This document shows positions 15,102 through 16,132 of a DNA stretch of 16,132 bases, in pieces. The stretch covers positions 1 through 16,132 of the forward strand of contig JAFACP010000302.1 of NCBI GenBank assembly GCA_023425455.1, read 5' to 3'. Made by a program: the position numbers and the translations under genes. This DNA comes from Pseudomonadota bacterium (lineage in GTDB: Bacteria > Pseudomonadota > Gammaproteobacteria > Enterobacterales > Enterobacteriaceae). How positions within the stretch are numbered: the stretch's first letter is position 1; each line of letters begins with the position of its first letter. The notes beneath the pieces were generated by a model. That model worked only from the letters and a program-made list of their open reading frames with translations. It was not told the DNA's origin and ran no database searches.

Positions 15102-16132
15102 TCAGGCCGCGCTGTCGTTCAGTACCTCCGCCTGCCTGAACCGGCGCAACTCCGCCAGACACACCAGCAGCATCACGCCGACAATCGCCAGCGCAAACCC
15201 GCTGCTGCTCGCCGAGGCCACCGGCGTCATGATCGCCCCCAGCCCACCGAGAAGGGCCGCACCAGTCGCATCACCGGTGACGTTCTGCGCCGTCCACAGG
15301 CCATTAATCCGCCCCTGCATCCCTTCCGGCGTCTGGGTCTGGATCAGGGTGTACTGCAGCAGCGAGCTGATGGCGCTCAGCCAGCCAAAAATCACCAGAC
15401 ACAGCACGCCCAGCGCCCATACCGGCATCAGGCTGAAGAAGCCAATGGCGATAAACGCGGCCAGCGTCGCCAGCAGCATAATCATCCCCGGGCGCGCGCT
15501 GTGGGCCAGGTTGCCGCTGGTTAACGCGCCACATGCCGCCCCGAGCGGGATCGCCGCGTACAGCACGCCAATCTCCGACGCGCTCATCTGCCATTCGTCC
15601 GCTAATGCCGGGTAGAGCACGCGCACGGCGCTCGCCATGGTCAGCAGCCCTCCCAGCAGGGCAATCCCGCCGATCAGCGGATTGCTGAACAGAAAGCGGA
15701 TCGCCGCGATTAAGGATTTCAGCGGATGTTCACGCGGCTGCGGAGGCGGCAGCAACTGCGGCAGACGCAGCAGGGTTAAGGTGGTGATAAAGGTCCCCGC
15801 TGCCGCCAGCCCGTAGTTCCAGGCCACGTTGCCGGTAGCCAGCAACAGGCCGCCGGCCATCGGCGAGATCACCGAACCAAGCCGAACGGTAAGCATGGTG
15901 ATCGCTCCCGCCTGCATCAGATTTTCACGCCCGACCAGCGCGGGGGTCGCCGCCAGCAGCGCGGTCACGCCGAGCGAGGCGAAAAAGCCATCCCACAGGC
16001 CGAGGGCGTAAATGACCATCAGCGAAGGTTCCGGCAGCATGGCGTTGAGGCACAGCCCGACAAACCCGACGCCGCAGGTTCCGCGCGCCAGCAGGATCAG
16101 TTTTTTACGTTCATAGCGATCCGCCAGTACAC
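15102..16132 (-). CDS. entS: EntS, enterobactin exporter (MFS), C-terminal part; 5' end beyond the window
   Basis: The frame is open from the TGA at 15102 to the right edge (343 codons including the stop, of roughly 415 expected). Past the internal ATG at 16040 it continues upstream as [17 protein letters not shown]. This is the conserved MFS loop between helices 2 and 3 (D-R-x-x-R/K-K), so 16040 is not the start. The rest holds about ten membrane segments and the family stretches [34 protein letters not shown] and [20 protein letters not shown]. It exports enterobactin across the inner membrane. The real start and its Fur-controlled promoter, shared with fepD in E. coli, would lie to the right. 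It is convergent with fepB. Confidence 0.95.
   Translation of the reverse strand, partial: VLADRYERKKLILLARGTCGVGFVGLCLNAMLPEPSLMVIYALGLWDGFFASLGVTALLAATPALVGRENLMQAGAITMLTVRLGSVISPMAGGLLLATGNVAWNYGLAAAGTFITTLTLLRLPQLLPPPQPREHPLKSLIAAIRFLFSNPLIGGIALLGGLLTMASAVRVLYPALADEWQMSASEIGVLYAAIPLGAACGALTSGNLAHSARPGMIMLLATLAAFIAIGFFSLMPVWALGVLCLVIFGWLSAISSLLQYTLIQTQTPEGMQGRINGLWTAQNVTGDATGAALLGGLGAIMTPVASASSSGFALAIVGVMLLVCLAELRRFRQAEVLNDSAA

Noticed and set aside
15102..16040. ATG at 16040 as the entS start
   Set aside because: The frame continues upstream with the conserved MFS loop ADRYERKK, so the gene is cut by the window edge rather than short.

Overview
The window looks like chromosomal DNA of a GC-rich member of the Enterobacteriaceae (Enterobacter, Lelliottia or Klebsiella type). 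Twelve of its genes read as close, full-length or edge-cut relatives of Enterobacteriaceae families. The order entS / fepB / entCEBAH / cstA / ybdD / ybdH matches the enterobactin neighbourhood of Escherichia coli K-12. No tRNA, rRNA, insertion sequence, phage gene or CRISPR array was seen, and coding density is high, with no gene-free stretch above about 225 bases.

Layout, left to right. (1) Positions 1-4296, minus strand: a tight operon encoding an RbsA-type ATPase, an RbsC-type permease, an RbsB-type periplasmic binding protein and, cut by the window edge, an LVIVD-repeat beta-propeller protein. (2) Positions 4279-4438: a divergent control region with three tandem 8-bp units resembling met boxes, the MetJ operator. 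(3) Positions 4439-6328, plus strand: ybdH (hcxA), a GldA-like hydroxycarboxylate dehydrogenase, then a short-chain dehydrogenase and a terminator. (4) Positions 6552-8911, minus strand: ybdD and cstA, the pyruvate/peptide carbon-starvation uptake pair. (5) Positions 9062-13891, minus strand: entH, entA, entB, entE and entC, the 2,3-dihydroxybenzoate (DHB) branch and loading enzymes of enterobactin synthesis. (6) Positions 13892-14079: a divergent iron-control region with two strong Fur boxes. (7) fepB on plus and, convergent with it, the 3' part of entS, the enterobactin exporter, on minus.

How the genes work together. EntC, EntB and EntA turn chorismate into 2,3-dihydroxybenzoate. EntE activates it and loads it on the aryl-carrier domain of EntB. 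EntH edits misloaded carrier protein. EntS exports the finished siderophore, and FepB binds ferric enterobactin in the periplasm on its way back. The Fur boxes explain co-ordinate iron control.

The least explained part is the left third. In E. coli K-12, ybdH is divergent from the methionine aminotransferase gene ybdL. Here ybdH instead faces an uncharacterised importer plus a beta-propeller protein and is followed by an extra dehydrogenase, while a putative MetJ operator sits between the two units. This suggests a methionine- or sulfur-linked uptake and hydroxy/keto-acid conversion module. The substrate is unknown, and the proposal is inference.
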